64,000 nucleotides of DNA, taken from the NCBI RefSeq assembly GCF_000150275.1, contig NW_002060959.1, forward strand, positions 564,172 to 628,171, in the 5' to 3' direction. The translations under genes and the position numbers were made by a program. Positions 1 through 12,958 of the stretch are shown here, piece by piece. The notes below the pieces were generated by a model. The model saw only the letters and a program-made list of their open reading frames with translations. It had not been told where the DNA came from and ran no database searches. The DNA comes from Trichoplax adhaerens. Taxonomy: Eukaryota > Placozoa > Uniplacotomia > Trichoplacea > Trichoplacidae. Positions within the stretch are counted from its first letter, which is position 1. Each line of letters begins with the position of its first letter.

Positions 1-8
1 AAAATTAC

Positions 9-629
9 TTAAACTTTACCAATATGTAACTTTACATCACGGTTAATGTGTTTAGCACACTCAGACATGATGTAACAGTCAGCCAATGATTGATTAATAA
101 TTTTAACATTGTTAATAAACCGATTAGATGCAATTTTTATATCTTCCTCTTTCAAGCCAGCTTGATGGGCTAAAGTTCTTGAATTGGCAACAAATTCTTC
201 ACTATCGCTAATAATTTCCTTCAACTTATCGATAAATTCTGGTGTATGATCAGTAACATTACGCGATATTTCTAATAATTGTTGCAAAGCTTGGTGGATA
301 TCGATCATATTGCCAAATAGTCTCTTATTGTCCGCAATAAGCTGTAAACCACCATTTTGGCCGTCTTCTTCGATTTTAACTTCATGGACCGGTAAATGAT
401 CGACAAAATAAGTCAGTGATATCTTAAAAGATTCATAGCAATCATCGGGAAGACTATGCGTTTGAAAATGATCAAATTTTTTTAATCGTTTATCTAAAGC
501 GCTTTTTAAATTTCGAACTAAGATAACGTAGTTATTGGAACTAGCGAAAAATTGATCGACTTCTGTGACACCAATAGGTAAGATAGTTTCTCCAAGGTCT
601 TCGGAAGCTTTATGATGTGCTGCACCCAT
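9..629 (-). CDS. Unrecognised intronless helical protein, 206 aa
   Basis: This is an uninterrupted reading frame from an ATG at 629 down to a TAA at 9-11. I do not recognise the family. The protein is soluble-looking, with no signal peptide or membrane segment. It is rich in charged and amphipathic stretches that should form helices, for example IDIHQALQQLLEIS near residues 110-123 and the stretch from about 135 to the end. Cysteines are few (residues near 64, 185 and 191). Its length, more than three times a chance ORF in such A+T-rich DNA, supports it being real. It could be a complete single-exon gene or the largest exon of a longer gene; no splice site is needed to close it. It shows no similarity by eye to the small-gene family at 26-56 kb. 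Confidence 0.65.
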   Translation of the reverse strand: MGAAHHKASEDLGETILPIGVTEVDQFFASSNNYVILVRNLKSALDKRLKKFDHFQTHSLPDDCYESFKISLTYFVDHLPVHEVKIEEDGQNGGLQLIADNKRLFGNMIDIHQALQQLLEISRNVTDHTPEFIDKLKEIISDSEEFVANSRTLAHQAGLKEEDIKIASNRFINNVKIINQSLADCYIMSECAKHINRDVKLHIGKV

Positions 630-3600
630 TTATGTTTAAATGTTTAATCGGGAGATAAAGCTTGAATCTTTCCACTTTTTACCACAGCTACTATCGTATA
701 CAGCGATTCTTAGATTCTGAAACGTCTACCAGCAATACCAATGTTATAATTGAACTTTTAACGGTATATCTTTTAAGATGCAATATTTCTATACACTTGC
801 AATCTGAAAAATGTTGAATACGATCAAAAGGTACAGTAGAGATGAATTGTATTCAAAAAGAAATTTGAAGGTTATTTTAAATCCTTCTCGTTATCAATAA
901 TACAATCAATCATTTAGTTTCACCTAAATAAAATCAATTTGTTATATTTTGTAATTAACAGCAGGACCTAGGAAAGGATCAATTATTAAATTGAATAGTG
1001 AGAAAACAGATGTCCACTCCTAGAATGATGTGCGTGATGATTTAGAAAATGGAGTAGCAACAAGAAAGAATAAAACTATGTCAATCGTACACTCTCGTTA
1101 AATAGTTTATAAAAATTACGTAATTGGTTGATCATAGTAGTTCTTCTCATTCAACCTTCCCACTTCTACTTCATCCAAAAATTATGCACGATAAGCATTA
1201 ATAGACTGTCTTAGTGTTTAACTTAATTGCATAACCTATAAAAATAACGATTATTGATCGAAGATGGCTCAATGTCTTGCCTATTATATCCTTACTCTTT
1301 ATTGTAAAATTAAAAACTGTTGTATTATAGTCTAATACAAATGATCAATTAGACAATTAATTTTCTTCACTTCCAACTACAATTCAACTTAGCCTTTAAA
1401 ACTTAAGCTTTTATGTGAATAGATTAAAGTGTAACCTTGGTTACTTTATTATGCTATTTATAAGAAAAGCCTTGATCTATACTATTTGAATATTCATTAG
1501 CGTATCTCTTCATGTCGTTCAAACGATAGAATGGTAGAATAAAATATAAATTCTAATCAATTCTATTCATGATCGATATATCATCGTAAGTAAATACGAA
1601 AACAGGATAACAATACTTCATGCAGATATAGTTAAATATCCAATACATAATTAAAAATCGAAAACCGCTGCTTTAATTATAATTCAGCGTAAGAAGTGGT
1701 AATATTTCAATCTTTTAATAAAATTTCAATAAGTATAGTCGGGTAATGCAGATGTAAACCGCAATAAGGAAATACATACCGTACTTTGCGCAGATCAGAT
1801 CCGTAATAGACATTTAGTCCATGAGCGAAAACTTGTTGTCAATATCAATAGTTGGCTATTTTTCTAAATTTATAGCAAAGATAGATGTAGTGTAGTTATT
1901 AAAGTCTACTATTATGAGAGTGAATAAGGAACAGCTTCGAATAGTACTAGATAGGAGTTTTATTTAATCTAAAAGATCATTAATGGCGCATATCAAAATT
2001 AAAGACAATTCTACCTATTCATTATACATATTGAATTCATTATCATATTGGATATTCAAGAACTGCCTACATTAATTAGAATCTTATCACTCAACTGTAG
2101 TGAAGTCAGTATATCCATTTGTTCATATAATTATAAGAATATATTTTTATAAATATTTCTGTTTAATAGATTCTAAAGGGTCTAGACTATACGTATTTGA
2201 CGACGCTATTTTTTATATCACGTATTAAATTTGAGTTTGATGGCAATGCAATTTATAAAAAAAAGTATTCAATAGCCTGGTCAACGCAATAACTTATAAT
2301 CCGAGATTTTTAATAATCGCTCACATTATTTGAAATTATAGGTGTTCTATCGTGTGACTGAAGTTTGCGGATACAAATTTTCGAAAAAACTAAACAGTTA
2401 TTTTACAGTTTTGATGCATTGTGTATCATGTGAATAAAATATAAAAGAAATTGGAATATTGGAATATTGTATAGAATAATCGCGAATAAGGACAAAAATT
2501 ATTGGTTATAATTTTTAAGGCTTCTATCATATGGGTACATTTCAAACTAGAGTTAATGGAATGCTGCACTGGACAGTTGCAAATATAAGTTAATCTCAAT
2601 TTTTTAAAGCTATTGCGTTATCTCTGCATTTATATTTAAAGCAATGTAGTTTTAAGGTATTACATTGTTAAGCATAGTGCTCATAAAGCACCCAAGCTAA
2701 AGGAGCTATAATAACTATTTCATAAAGTTGATGAATTCAGCTAGGTAGCAATGTACTGTCAGCAGACAATGCTGATTAATTACGACGCCCTAAATCTCAT
2801 TACATAGTTGTGCAAACAATGCCTACTGTTCTATAGAAATTGGAATAATATATGAATTTCTGTACTTAATGAGACACCAGAATAGTCAATTTAACACCGG
2901 CTACCAATCAGATACTATCACTATGTACGTATATTAATATCATCAAATATTTATCTAGCGCTCTTGTTGTTGAAGGAATTACCTGCTATTTTATGAAAGC
3001 GAAAGTTAAAATCTTCAGAAATAATTGATTGATTGTGCACTGTACAATGTGCAGTATATCATATTGTAATTAATACTTACTAGAGTTGCGTCGATTTGTT
3101 AAATCCTAGAATATCACGAATTATGCAGACTGTTAGTAATGGTAAGGCTTATAACGATATTGTTCGCTATAATAATATCTATTTCAATGATACCTTCATC
3201 ATTCAATCCAAAATTTTGAATAAACTGTGTTTGCATTTCATTTATGGATAGCATGAAGTAGGTCAAAGTTATCACAAGAATCTACTACCAACAAATTTTT
3301 CTGGATAATTAATTTTTAGAGTAGTGGATGGAAACACTTAGCCATATTTTGAAGCACTACGGGTACTGCATGGGTCAAGTACTTTCACATCGATCGTACT
3401 GTAGATAATACACAAATTTTATAAGTTTGGCTCCAAATTAGATCTCATTCAGATTATATAATAAGTGCTTAAAAATATCTAACTTAATACATTATTAACT
3501 TCTTAACGTATAATAGTGATTGTAACGGTTAAAGTATAAAACGGGTCATAGAGAGAGAGAAAGCACATTTAAACATCCGGTAGCTATTTTATTTACGGTA

Positions 3601-4368
3601 CTTCTACGGGATTAAAATCTATGCATCACATAAGACTAATAATTATTAATTGATATATCGTTGCTGGCTAAAGCTGTTGCTAGCAAAGTAGAGTTATTTG
3701 TTCTCATGGGTTCTATAGATAATTACAGCTCCAGTCAATAAGAAAAATTTAATTACCATCGGAGCTTATTTCTTACTGAAAAAGCCGATGCCTTGTGTAA
3801 TTTTACTGCGCTTCCAGTTGATTAAAAGTTGGATCACCATCTTTATTTATATATATTGCTAGACTTATAAAACAGAATAACTCAATCAAACAAAAAAGTT
3901 CGATAATGTATTTTCATTCACTAAATATATTTACTTTTTCTGTATACCTCAAAATCTATTTAATTTAAGGAACTGATTAGCTATTTAATCTATTGGTATA
4001 AAATACAAACCGAAATGATTAGATTTAAAATCTCAAGGTAGTCTAGTAAAATTAAGACAAACATGCAGGTATTGAAATTTGTGGTCCGTCTTGCTAGTGC
4101 TACTTGAAGTGTGTGTCATGAATTAATGTGATTCGTCATTTTTAATTTTAGATATTTCGCACCATAATCGGGTTTTAATTGTGATTATATGAAGATTTTA
4201 TATCTATGCTTCTATACTTTATAGCAGTATTCTACGACAGTTATAATTTACAAATGAGAAGTTGTTTTAAAACTGTACATTGCGTTTAGATTAACCCTAA
4301 AATTTAATATTACACATGGCTGATGATGATATTATTAACACATGCAGCCTATGTCGCCAATAAGCGTC
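630..4368. other. Intergenic, A+T rich, no feature found
   Basis: These 3.7 kb lie between the intronless minus-strand gene and the 3' end of EXOC4. I found no frame with coding character, no clear terminal repeats and no tandem array. The promoter of the 9-629 gene and the 3' UTR of EXOC4 must lie here but cannot be marked by eye. Confidence 0.5.
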
Positions 4369-7300
4369 CTAAGCAATTTCCTTTAGAACTTCTTGCAGCC
4401 GCTTAATCTTTGCTTTAAAATCTCTCCTGCCACTAAAACTAGTACGGCGTGATTGCAACGTCAGAAGGTTAATATATTCAGTGTCTTTATATAGCCTGCC
4501 TTTATCAATTATGCATTGAATGATATCCTACGAAATAGTAATGAATCAGATTCAGCGTTGGAAGATACGTTGCAAGTAAGAAAAATTTAATCTAATAGTT
4601 TACAAGAATGAAGAGAAAGATAAGCTTACGTCAGTAGATAAATTTAGAAGTTCGTAATACTGTCGACACCGATCCAAAGCAATTTCTCTACTCAAGGTGA
4701 TATTATTTAAGTTTTGTTGAAGAGCAAATATATTACGGCACCTGCAGTATAATATCGCATAAAACAAAATCATATTAACCCAAGAAAATACAAAACATTA
4801 TCAATATTGGTACTTCAGATACTGTGAGACATAGTTATGAAAGATAAAGTACATTTTTTCGATGCCATTAGAATTTAATTTCTTTATATAACTAGCGCTG
4901 GATATCATAAATGTCGACAAAAGGCTTCCCAAACCATCAAACAGATATCTATCAATTAAAAAATTTACAAATTAATGTATACCATACTCTTATTAGACTA
5001 AAGTAATTCAATAAACTTTATTTGCTTAAGAAATTAGCAAATGGCGTTTGAATAAATAAACAAAACTCAACATTACCTTAATTTATTAGGGTGCAAACAA
5101 GTAGACATCGTGTCTTCAATGCGGGCTAAATCCTTATTTAAACCAATAACTAGAGGATCGGGATCCAAGGCATCAACAGTGCATTCGTAGCTTGACTAAG
5201 AAAATTAAATAGATAGATAATCGTACGTCCTTTTCAGTTAACGATAAATGTCCAAGAAATATCATCAAAAAAATCAATAAATATTCATCTAGTGCTCAGA
5301 AATAACTTATAACAGTTATACTCTACAATATCGATTCATAAAATGTCATACTGACTTACAATCTTTGTAGCACGACTTAAATAGAAGAAGCAGTGACACC
5401 GCACTTCCAAATGTAAAACAAGGAGGCAAGTTTCCGAAATTTCCTTAAAATCCTCCGATAACTTGTTAAGTGAGCTATTGATAATAACATAAAAGTAATC
5501 TGTCTTTAAAGTCAAGAATAAAATATCAATTGACAATTAATTATTCCATTCAAACACATTACCTTATGCTATTTGCTACGACGCTATTGCCCTAGATCAT
5601 TACAACAGTTAAGTTAGCGCTAGATTTCGTACGATGCATAAAAATAGTTTTTAGTGTCAAAAGATACTGTACCTCGTCTTGATTAAGTTTCTGAGATTCT
5701 GATGTGTTCTTAGGAATGCTATGTTTCAGAACATCACAAAATGATAGCAGCGCATCACTAAACCAAACCTAAAAATTATCATTACAATACGTGTTTAGAA
5801 GAAATTATTTCTTTCAGCAAAACTCCTCAGTATGACAATGATAAACCTACCAGGCTTTCGTGCAAGTTTCCCAACATTCTTAAATCATCATATTCGCTTA
5901 ATATTTCTTCTTTTTGCAACATTTCACTACTTAAATTATTGGATAAATACTCGGATTCCTTATTTAAAGGTTACAAAAGCATCAAGTTATTGCTGCGTGA
6001 ATACTATAAAAAGTAATTGTAGCGGTTTCGCTAGACAATAAGGAGATTACTTGTTGGTTTCGGTCCGTAGTTACACTTTCATCATCCACGTTCTTGAAAA
6101 GTAATCAAGAAAGATAAAGTTTAATGTTGTAAAACTAGGGATTGTACCCGTATAAATTTTTTGGCATAAGTAAAACTAATATTGTTTACTAACTATTAAA
6201 GTACTTTTCTAATCTACTTACTGTTTCTTCACTATAAGCGGACATGATATTTTTCCAGCTTGGCAAGGATCTAACCAATGTAATATACAATAACGTAGCA
6301 AAACTCTTTTAATGTTATATCAAAAGTTTATAAAAATTCTAAATTTGTCGATAGCAATCTATTAGGTGCAATACTTTAATAAATTGCTAATATACGCATC
6401 TTTGGCCCACTTAGCGCTGATAACTTTAGTTTCGCCGTCAGATGCAAAGCGCAGTACACCTGCAAGAAAAATCATTAGGATGAGAAACCGTTAATTGCTG
6501 TTTCAATTTTGTTGATTAATAGACCCATCACCGAATAATTAACGCCTACCGTTATAAATTTCTGCAATTACATCTCGATAATTGGTAATCACTTCAAGCA
6601 AAAGATCGACAATTTTTGGGCAGTATCTTGGTAAATCATGTATCATATCAACTAAATCATGTATGACGGTATGGATAACGACTGTACTATGTAAAATTGG
6701 TCTGGCCAGTTTCAATAATTTTTGCGTATGCATGTCAATCATATTTTTTAAAGCGTTCACACCTGCAAAAAAAACAAAGAACTAGTGATCAGCTCAATTT
6801 TAGGTAATAATAATTAGGGTAATTATTAACACAAAAGTTTATATGGTATAACCTTTCACAACTGAGTCGATTTTCTCTTTCACTTGCAATTGGATTTTTC
6901 TAAGATAGATATCAGAAATGAAAGCGTCTACAAACAGAAACAGTGGGCAATGGTTCCTACAAAATAAATATTATATAAGTTAGATAGTTCTTCATACACA
7001 GCAGTTTCAAAATGATTTCATTATACAGCGCCTAACCCTTCTTTAAGACCTAGATTTTCTTCAGCCTTGGCGATAAAAGAGCACAATCCCTTGTATACAG
7101 CTATTTGCCAAAAAACAACACATAGACGGATAAGTAACAAATAAAAGCTTCGAAAGTATTACAGGCATTGTCATGAATAATGCATTAGGTAATTCTAACC
7201 GTTAATGTGGTTTGCATGGGGTGTACAAGGTAACTTAATATCAACATCGTAGTCCTCCTAATATCAATTATATACTTATAATATCAGCTTGCGTGAAAGT

Positions 7301-10300
7301 AATAAAATGGCAACTCGTAAATAATTAAAATATCAATTAAATAACCATAGCAGCAATAGGATCTTGTAACTTTTTTTCCATTAGGTAGCTACTCATTGTG
7401 ATAGCATGGGAAGAATTATCGAAACGAAAGAGCGGCCCCTATAATTTGAAATAATATCAATTGTCTTATCTAACTGTTGCGCTCATTTTGACCAAAAGAA
7501 TCAAAGGCGCAACCTTTTTCTGCGGTTTTGGACCGGTTCGTAGAAATCTACCTTGTTGCGTGTAGTATTCTGCAACATTACTATAAATTTGGTAACATCA
7601 ATTATTGTCGACCCACGAAATCAATGCTTATCGTATCTACTCTAATTGATAAATTTCAATTTGTAACTTAAGCATACATGGATGCTTCTTTATACGTTTG
7701 CGCTCTAATTTGCAAAGAAGCAGCAGTATTCGTCACATCTAAGTATTGATTCAGAATGTTTTGTACCTACAGGCATAGAATCCAAATCATATTTTCATCA
7801 AATGTGGTCATCAAAGAAACTTAAATAATATGCTTAGATGCATCTATAGATCTGTATTTCTAATGTATCCCTTACAGCATATTGCATCTCCGACCAAACA
7901 TCAGCTACACGATAAACAGCAATATTTTCTATACAAAATTAATTTTATCATTAAGTATATAGCGATCATAATTTAGACATAGCGAATAAGTTGTAAATAA
8001 GAAAATTACACAATACCATTTTGTGTAACATTGGAACCACTCTAAAATAACGAAGAAAATAGCCTTAGATCACTTTAATTAATGATAATGAGATTTTATG
8101 ATGTTATTAGCAAATACCAGTGATTTATCAATAGCATCCGCAGCTACTTCATGTGCTTTGGTAACTGCACAAAATTTCTTAAATAAAAGGTTAAGAAACT
8201 CTAAAAGAATTTGTGCATCACCGGCACTCATTGCTTTATATCGTGGGCTAAATTATAACATAATCATAGTAACATGTCTCAGTAACGTATAATGGATATC
8301 ATTCTCAAACACATTACTCTCATCGTAGAATAGAACTTACTTATCAGAAATTTGAGCTTTAGTTTTCTTTATGATCATTTGAATTTCACGCTTGATTCTA
8401 CTTTCAATAGTTACAATAGCGTCCGGTATTTTTCCTAATAGATTCAATGCTTCAACAATAACATTGACAAAGTATTCGCCATCATCTTCCGGCTGCGACT
8501 GCAATAAATCTTCCATCCCCTAAATAGATAAATGGACAGAACTGATATTAAGCTTCGGCTGCTTAGTAGTTACAAGCAGAAGTACGTAGTTATGATAGAC
8601 AAAATGAAATTGATAGGACATCATTCTGCACATGATTTGTTATTGACAATCATAATTACTCTGATAGCATGTCTTTCTGAAGATCGATCATGTAGTATCA
8701 TGTTCCCTGCATAGTATTAAGTTTGTGATATTAGGTGGGGCACACTTTCCTAAGACATATTGATAATCAAACAATTATATAAATGATAGAAAACTAACTT
8801 ATCGCTGTTCTAGTTTTTGCTCTCTTCCTTGAAGCGTCATTCTCAGCTATGAAATTTAAAATAATTTGGTCATGTTAACAAACTTGAAGATCAATGACGT
8901 CCATAAGTAACTCTACCTTCAGTTATCTTGTTGGTCTCAATATCTTTCACGGATCTTACATATATTTGGTTACTTAATTCCTCAATCAACGTTTCGTGCA
9001 TTTTCTATAGTACGAGATCAAAGTTAGCAAAGGAAGGCAATCGGTCTGAAAAATAGTATGTATTGAAGTTGAAAATTAGCAAATTTACTTCTTTTCTAGT
9101 CCGTAATTCCGCCTTCAGTTCTCTTAAGCCTTCAATGGATTTTAGCTGGCCGTCTAATGATTCTACTGTAATATTTCAGTAAAAATGAGTTCCATTTTGT
9201 TAGCATAACTCTGCTAAACGTATGAATTCTTACATGTCGTTACAAGTAGTCCTGTTGCATGCAGATAGCGTTTTTCTGCCACATATTTATCAAACTGTTC
9301 GGGCGTACTTCGAATTTTATCACTTGATGAGAACACTAAACAGTTAGTCGTTAAGAAGCAGTTTTTGCCATAAATAAATGTCAAAAATAATGATATGACT
9401 ACAGTCTGACAAAATTCTCACAAATGAACACATACATTTTATCTAATATCTTTATTTTCTGCTTTTCTTCAACACTATCCATCCAAGGCTTAAACAAGTC
9501 TTCACGCCTGTAGCTTAGTAACTCTTTACAAGCTATCAACTTGGACTTTAACTGCTTTACAGTTTCTAAAGAATCTGAAAACGACATTTATAGGATATCA
9601 TCCAAGTTAGCTATTTAAGGTGATTTTTTTAAACTATTAATAATGTAGCCTTATTGTGTGATAGGAGACAGTTACAATGAAGTAGTTACTAATTTTGATG
9701 CGAATTGTTGTTGTAATGTTTACTATAATCTATCGTTATACTACTTTTGATATAGTAATACGGGAAACTTGATCTAGTATTTGCCTGTTTTTAATAATAT
9801 AGTTGAATCAATGTGGGTGTATCAACCCTTGCATCAAGCCTATTTCTGGTATAATTGAACATATTACCTGTTACATGCTTCCTAATTCCTGTGAAAGCCT
9901 GCAAAGCAGCTTGAAGTTGATCATAATTTTCTGTTTAAAAGCGCAAGGTCAGTAGATTTGTTTAATATTTAATGTGAATCTCTTACGATAGTGAGATAAG
10001 AAACAGGCTATTAAGCTAGATAGTCTGTTTGTTTTCTCTTTCCAGAAGAATAACATATTGGAGCTACCTATGGCTACTACAGAATAAGGGTCATGTGTCT
10101 CAAGTACTTTAAGAGTAGTAACTCATCTACGAATACGACAAAATGAGGACATGACGTCTGTAGTATTTATATTTTAGACTACCATTTCCAGAAGAATAGA
10201 AATCCTAAACCATTTATGATTACTCCACAATAAGGATAGAACATCTCCAGTGTTTATCTTTAGACTACAACTACGTCATGACAAAACTTAATCAGGACGA

Positions 10301-11189
10301 ATATGTAACATCTCGTATTTCTATTATAAATTCTATTTCACATCAACTTACCAGCAATTAGTCGTTCTAATTTATCATCGCAAGCTGTAAATTCACTTTC
10401 TAGCCGAGCCTTTTCATCATCGCGATGGTGTTTATCGCCTCCACTAATAAATACAATGAATTTAAACTTAATTGACATTTTTTTTTCACTTATGGAATGA
10501 GATTGATTCCATCCATCAGTATGCACTTAGTACGACTAGATAGCGTTGGAAAATAGAAATAGACTACAAGTGGAAATTTACTTTACATCGTTTGAAAACT
10601 GGGTCACTGGCTACATGACTCAGCCAGCTCGACACTGTCGATATGCTGCAGTCGATCAAGTTCACACAGCGTCAACGTTACAAATGACTGCACTGAACTG
10701 TAGTGAGTGGAAAATAGGGTTGCATACATTATACACAGCGTTATTGAAACGTTTCTTTTAATACTATCTACTAGTAAATATCATTTTAACCAAGTCTTGT
10801 ATGGGATGATTGTTTTGTTCAGGTTTTGCGCTCGCCTTGTTTGAATATACGTTAGACAGCACACAGTACAATGAAAGGCTATTAAAAATGATTTATATTG
10901 TACGAGCTAGTGTCTATGGGAGAGGCTAGAGCACAAGTTACCCATTGCTACAACTAGCAAGTGTTCTTACCTTATAGAAAGACTCTTAATAACAGCAATA
11001 AGGTAGGTTGCACCACTCTAGAATAGACATAGCCATCCATCACGTTAGTTGAAAGTATGACGATCGATCGTTACTATGACAATGTATCGACATGCCAGTC
11101 TAGGCTCTCAACACTTTGCAATCGCTATGGACTAAAAGTACATGCTACATGATTCAATCAACTGGTCATTTTACCTTTGTTCCAGACAT
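4369..11189 (-). CDS. EXOC4: Exocyst complex component 4 (Sec8), 31 exons, about 929 aa
   Basis: Sec8 is a rod-like subunit of the octameric exocyst, which tethers secretory vesicles to the plasma membrane. I traced it exon by exon with canonical GT-AG junctions and consistent phase. Exons 5' to 3': 11189-11175, 11017-10971, 10443-10352, 9930-9868, 9574-9436, 9322-9234, 9165-9089, 9004-8917, 8846-8799, 8706-8660, 8519-8341, 8247-8118, 8041-8017, 7928-7876, 7766-7678, 7580-7514, 7438-7346, 7257-7200, 7100-7037, 6956-6853, 6762-6550, 6459-6375, 6270-6222, 6092-6051, 5958-5851, 5768-5673, 5503-5360, 5195-5077, 4948-4853, 4741-4630, 4527-4369. Lengths sum to 930 codons including TAG; human EXOC4 is about 974 aa. 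Diagnostic stretches are [11 protein letters not shown] near the N-terminus, [37 protein letters not shown] and [14 protein letters not shown] (almost identical to human). The first exon (MSGTK, 15 nt) is the least certain; the 8706-8660 exon is supported by phase and alignment. All ORFs on the plus strand here are antisense shadows. Confidence 0.95.
10041..10322. repeat. Two-copy diverged tandem repeat in an EXOC4 intron
   Basis: Two imperfect copies about 146 bp apart start with TCCAGAAGAATA at about 10043 and 10189. They share the order: ...ACAATAAGG/ACAGAATAAGG, then CATCT or CTAGT motifs, then TTTAGACTAC, then a region with ACGACAAAAT/ATGACAAAAC. They lie in the intron between the third and fourth EXOC4 exons. 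No coding content. Confidence 0.6.
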
Positions 11190-11525
11190 TTGAGCCTTAG
11201 TCAGTCTTGATTAACTGGCCGAGTTGTTGATTGAAATGAATTTGGATGATCAAGTGTGGAAAAAGGATCGACCAACGCCAGCAACTAGTTCAAGCTGGCC
11301 AACCTCGGTCTTCAATCACGTTCGGGTTGGGTAGCCAGCGAATGGATTGACTGTGGGCAATGCCTAGTGTGGACTATACTACGTTGGAGGTGTCTGCGTC
11401 CTATACACTATACACAGTATACTATACAGCTGTTGGTATCGGAAAGCTTGGACGGACACACTGGAAACCAAACGAGCAGCTGATGGGGATGGCAATCGTG
11501 CACAGTCTAGTGTATCGTTTCGTAT
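11190..11525. promoter_or_regulatory. Likely EXOC4 5' flank
   Basis: This is the stretch immediately upstream of the predicted EXOC4 start codon on the minus strand, ending where a minisatellite begins. It is noticeably less A+T rich than the rest of the window. No TATA box or other core element can be singled out; the promoter call rests only on position. Confidence 0.3.
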
Positions 11526-12411
11526 CGGCGTTTCAGTTGAAATGACCAGTAAAATGGTCAGTTTGGCTTATTTTAGTGGAGTAAACGAGGCTTTCTTTTG
11601 AGTGCAGTGCAGTACTGTACCCTACAGTACTATATACTCTATTCTACAGTACAGTACAGTGTGGATGAGGGACATGGACTGATATAATACTGTACTGTAC
11701 TGTACAGTACTGTACTCTCACTCAGATGGATCGGCGTTTCAGTTGTAATGACCAGTAAAATAGTCAGTTGGCTCATTTTGAGTCTTGTAAACGAGGCCTT
11801 CTTTTGACTACAGTACAGTACAGTGTGGATGAGAGACTTGGACTGATTCTAAAGTACTACACAGTCATTAATGTACTCTCAGATGGATCGGCATTTCAGT
11901 TGAAATGACCAGTAAAATAGTCAGTTGGCTCATTTTGAGTCTTGTGAACGAGGCCTTCCTTTGACTACAATACTACATACTGTATTCTACAGTCTAGTAT
12001 TGTACTCTACTGTACTGTACAGTGTACACTGTACAGGAGGAAACAGGGTGTACCAGAATGTATTTTGTCACTTTAAAAATACAGTAGAGCTATAATAGAA
12101 TGATATAATAATAGTCAGTATTTGCTTATTAAGATCACCGGTTGATGCTTTTCAAAGTGACAAAATACTTGGATACACACTGTACAGTAGATGAGAGTCA
12201 TACAGGGTCTTTAGTGTGGATGAGAGACATGACCAGTAATCTAGTCAGTTGGCTCATTTTGAGTCTTGTGAACCAGGCCTTCTTTTGGCTACAGTACTAC
12301 ACACTGTACTCTACAGTATACGGTAGTATTGTACTGTGTCTAATATGGACGAGAGACATCGACTGATTGCAGTACAGTATACTGTCCTTACTCTCAGATG
12401 GACGGACATTG
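11526..12411. repeat. Minisatellite with CTGTAC-type palindromic sequence
   Basis: At least three full units and one partial unit begin near 11531, 11737, 11894 and 12228. Each has TTTCAGTTGAAATGACCAGT, then TCAGTTGGCTCATTTTGAGT, then CGAGGCCTTC, then runs of ACAGTACAGTACTGTAC. Each continues to GTGGATGAGAGACATGGACT and CTCAGATGG. Unit spacing varies (about 206, 157 and 330 bp), mainly because the palindromic CTGTAC runs differ in length. The TGACCAGTAAAATGGTCA core of the first unit is itself a short inverted repeat. The array begins about 340 bp upstream of the EXOC4 start. Small ORFs here are chance frames in repeat DNA. Confidence 0.85.
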
Positions 12412-12631
12412 TCGGCCTCATCTCTGTGTCAAACACTGGGTTATGCCGTTGTAACAGTACTTTAGTATGCAAATGGTCGATTTTGAACAAACTGATTTAG
12501 GCTACATGAAGTAATATTACGCTCAATCTGATTATCTGGTGTTACTCACTTCCACTTGGAGACAGTGATATAAGATCGTCCATGTTATTACAATGAGCAC
12601 CAGTGATTGAGAAAACAAACATACAAGATCT

Positions 12632-12793
12632 GTACTCAGTAGCCATTTGGCGTTATTCATAACTAGATTGGTTGAGAAAAGTCCGTCTGTCTGAGGGAGT
12701 GATGAGTACACTCAGTAGCCATTTGGCGTTATTCATAACTACAGTACAATGTACATTGGTTGAGAAAAGTCCGTCTGTCTGAGAGAGTGATGA
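12632..12793. repeat. Direct duplication, one copy carrying a GTAC-rich insert
   Basis: Two copies start at about 12632 and 12706. Both contain CTCAGTAGCCATTTGGCGTT, ATTCATAACTA and GGTTGAGAAAAGTCCGTCTG, and both end in GAGTGATGA. The second copy has about 13 extra bases (CAGTACAATGTAC) between ATTCATAACTA and ATTGGTTGAG, just where the first copy runs through without them. Confidence 0.8.
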
Positions 12794-12847
12794 GTAGACT
12801 CAGTACAGTACAGTCAGTAGACTCAGTACAGGTCCAAGGTACTTCGA

Positions 12848-12958
12848 CGTCGGTACGTCCAGTCCGGTCCAGTCCTCGTTCTCATTGTAGTAGTCCACAA
12901 GAATGGTCCAGGACGATCCTAGACTGGTACTGGACCGGACTGGACTGGACCGGAACGG
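12848..12958. repeat. G+C-rich inverted repeat
   Basis: The left arm around 12857-12875 (CCAGTCCGGTCCAGTCC) is complementary to the right arm around 12927-12950 (GGACTGG/TGGACCGGACTGG). The spacer is roughly 55 bases. The segment is strikingly G+C rich compared with its surroundings and could fold into a strong hairpin. The short ORF across it is a chance frame. Confidence 0.7.

Noticed and set aside
5832-6785. Plus-strand ORFs at 5832-6041 and 6582-6785
   Set aside because: They lie antisense to well-supported EXOC4 exons and encode nothing recognisable.
8098-8714. Plus-strand ORFs at 8098-8292 and 8532-8714
   Set aside because: Antisense to EXOC4 exons 8118-8247 and 8660-8706 and their introns.
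8799-8846. Non-canonical AT-AG donor (GCG|ATAAGT) in EXOC4
   Set aside because: The first pass seemed to need it for phase. Using the canonical donor at ATAA|GTTAGT and an extra 47-nt exon at 8660-8706 restores phase and matches the human protein, so no unusual splice site is required.
11526-12411. CRISPR-like array
   Set aside because: Units are irregular in spacing, are themselves diverged, and lack unique spacers; the context is eukaryotic.
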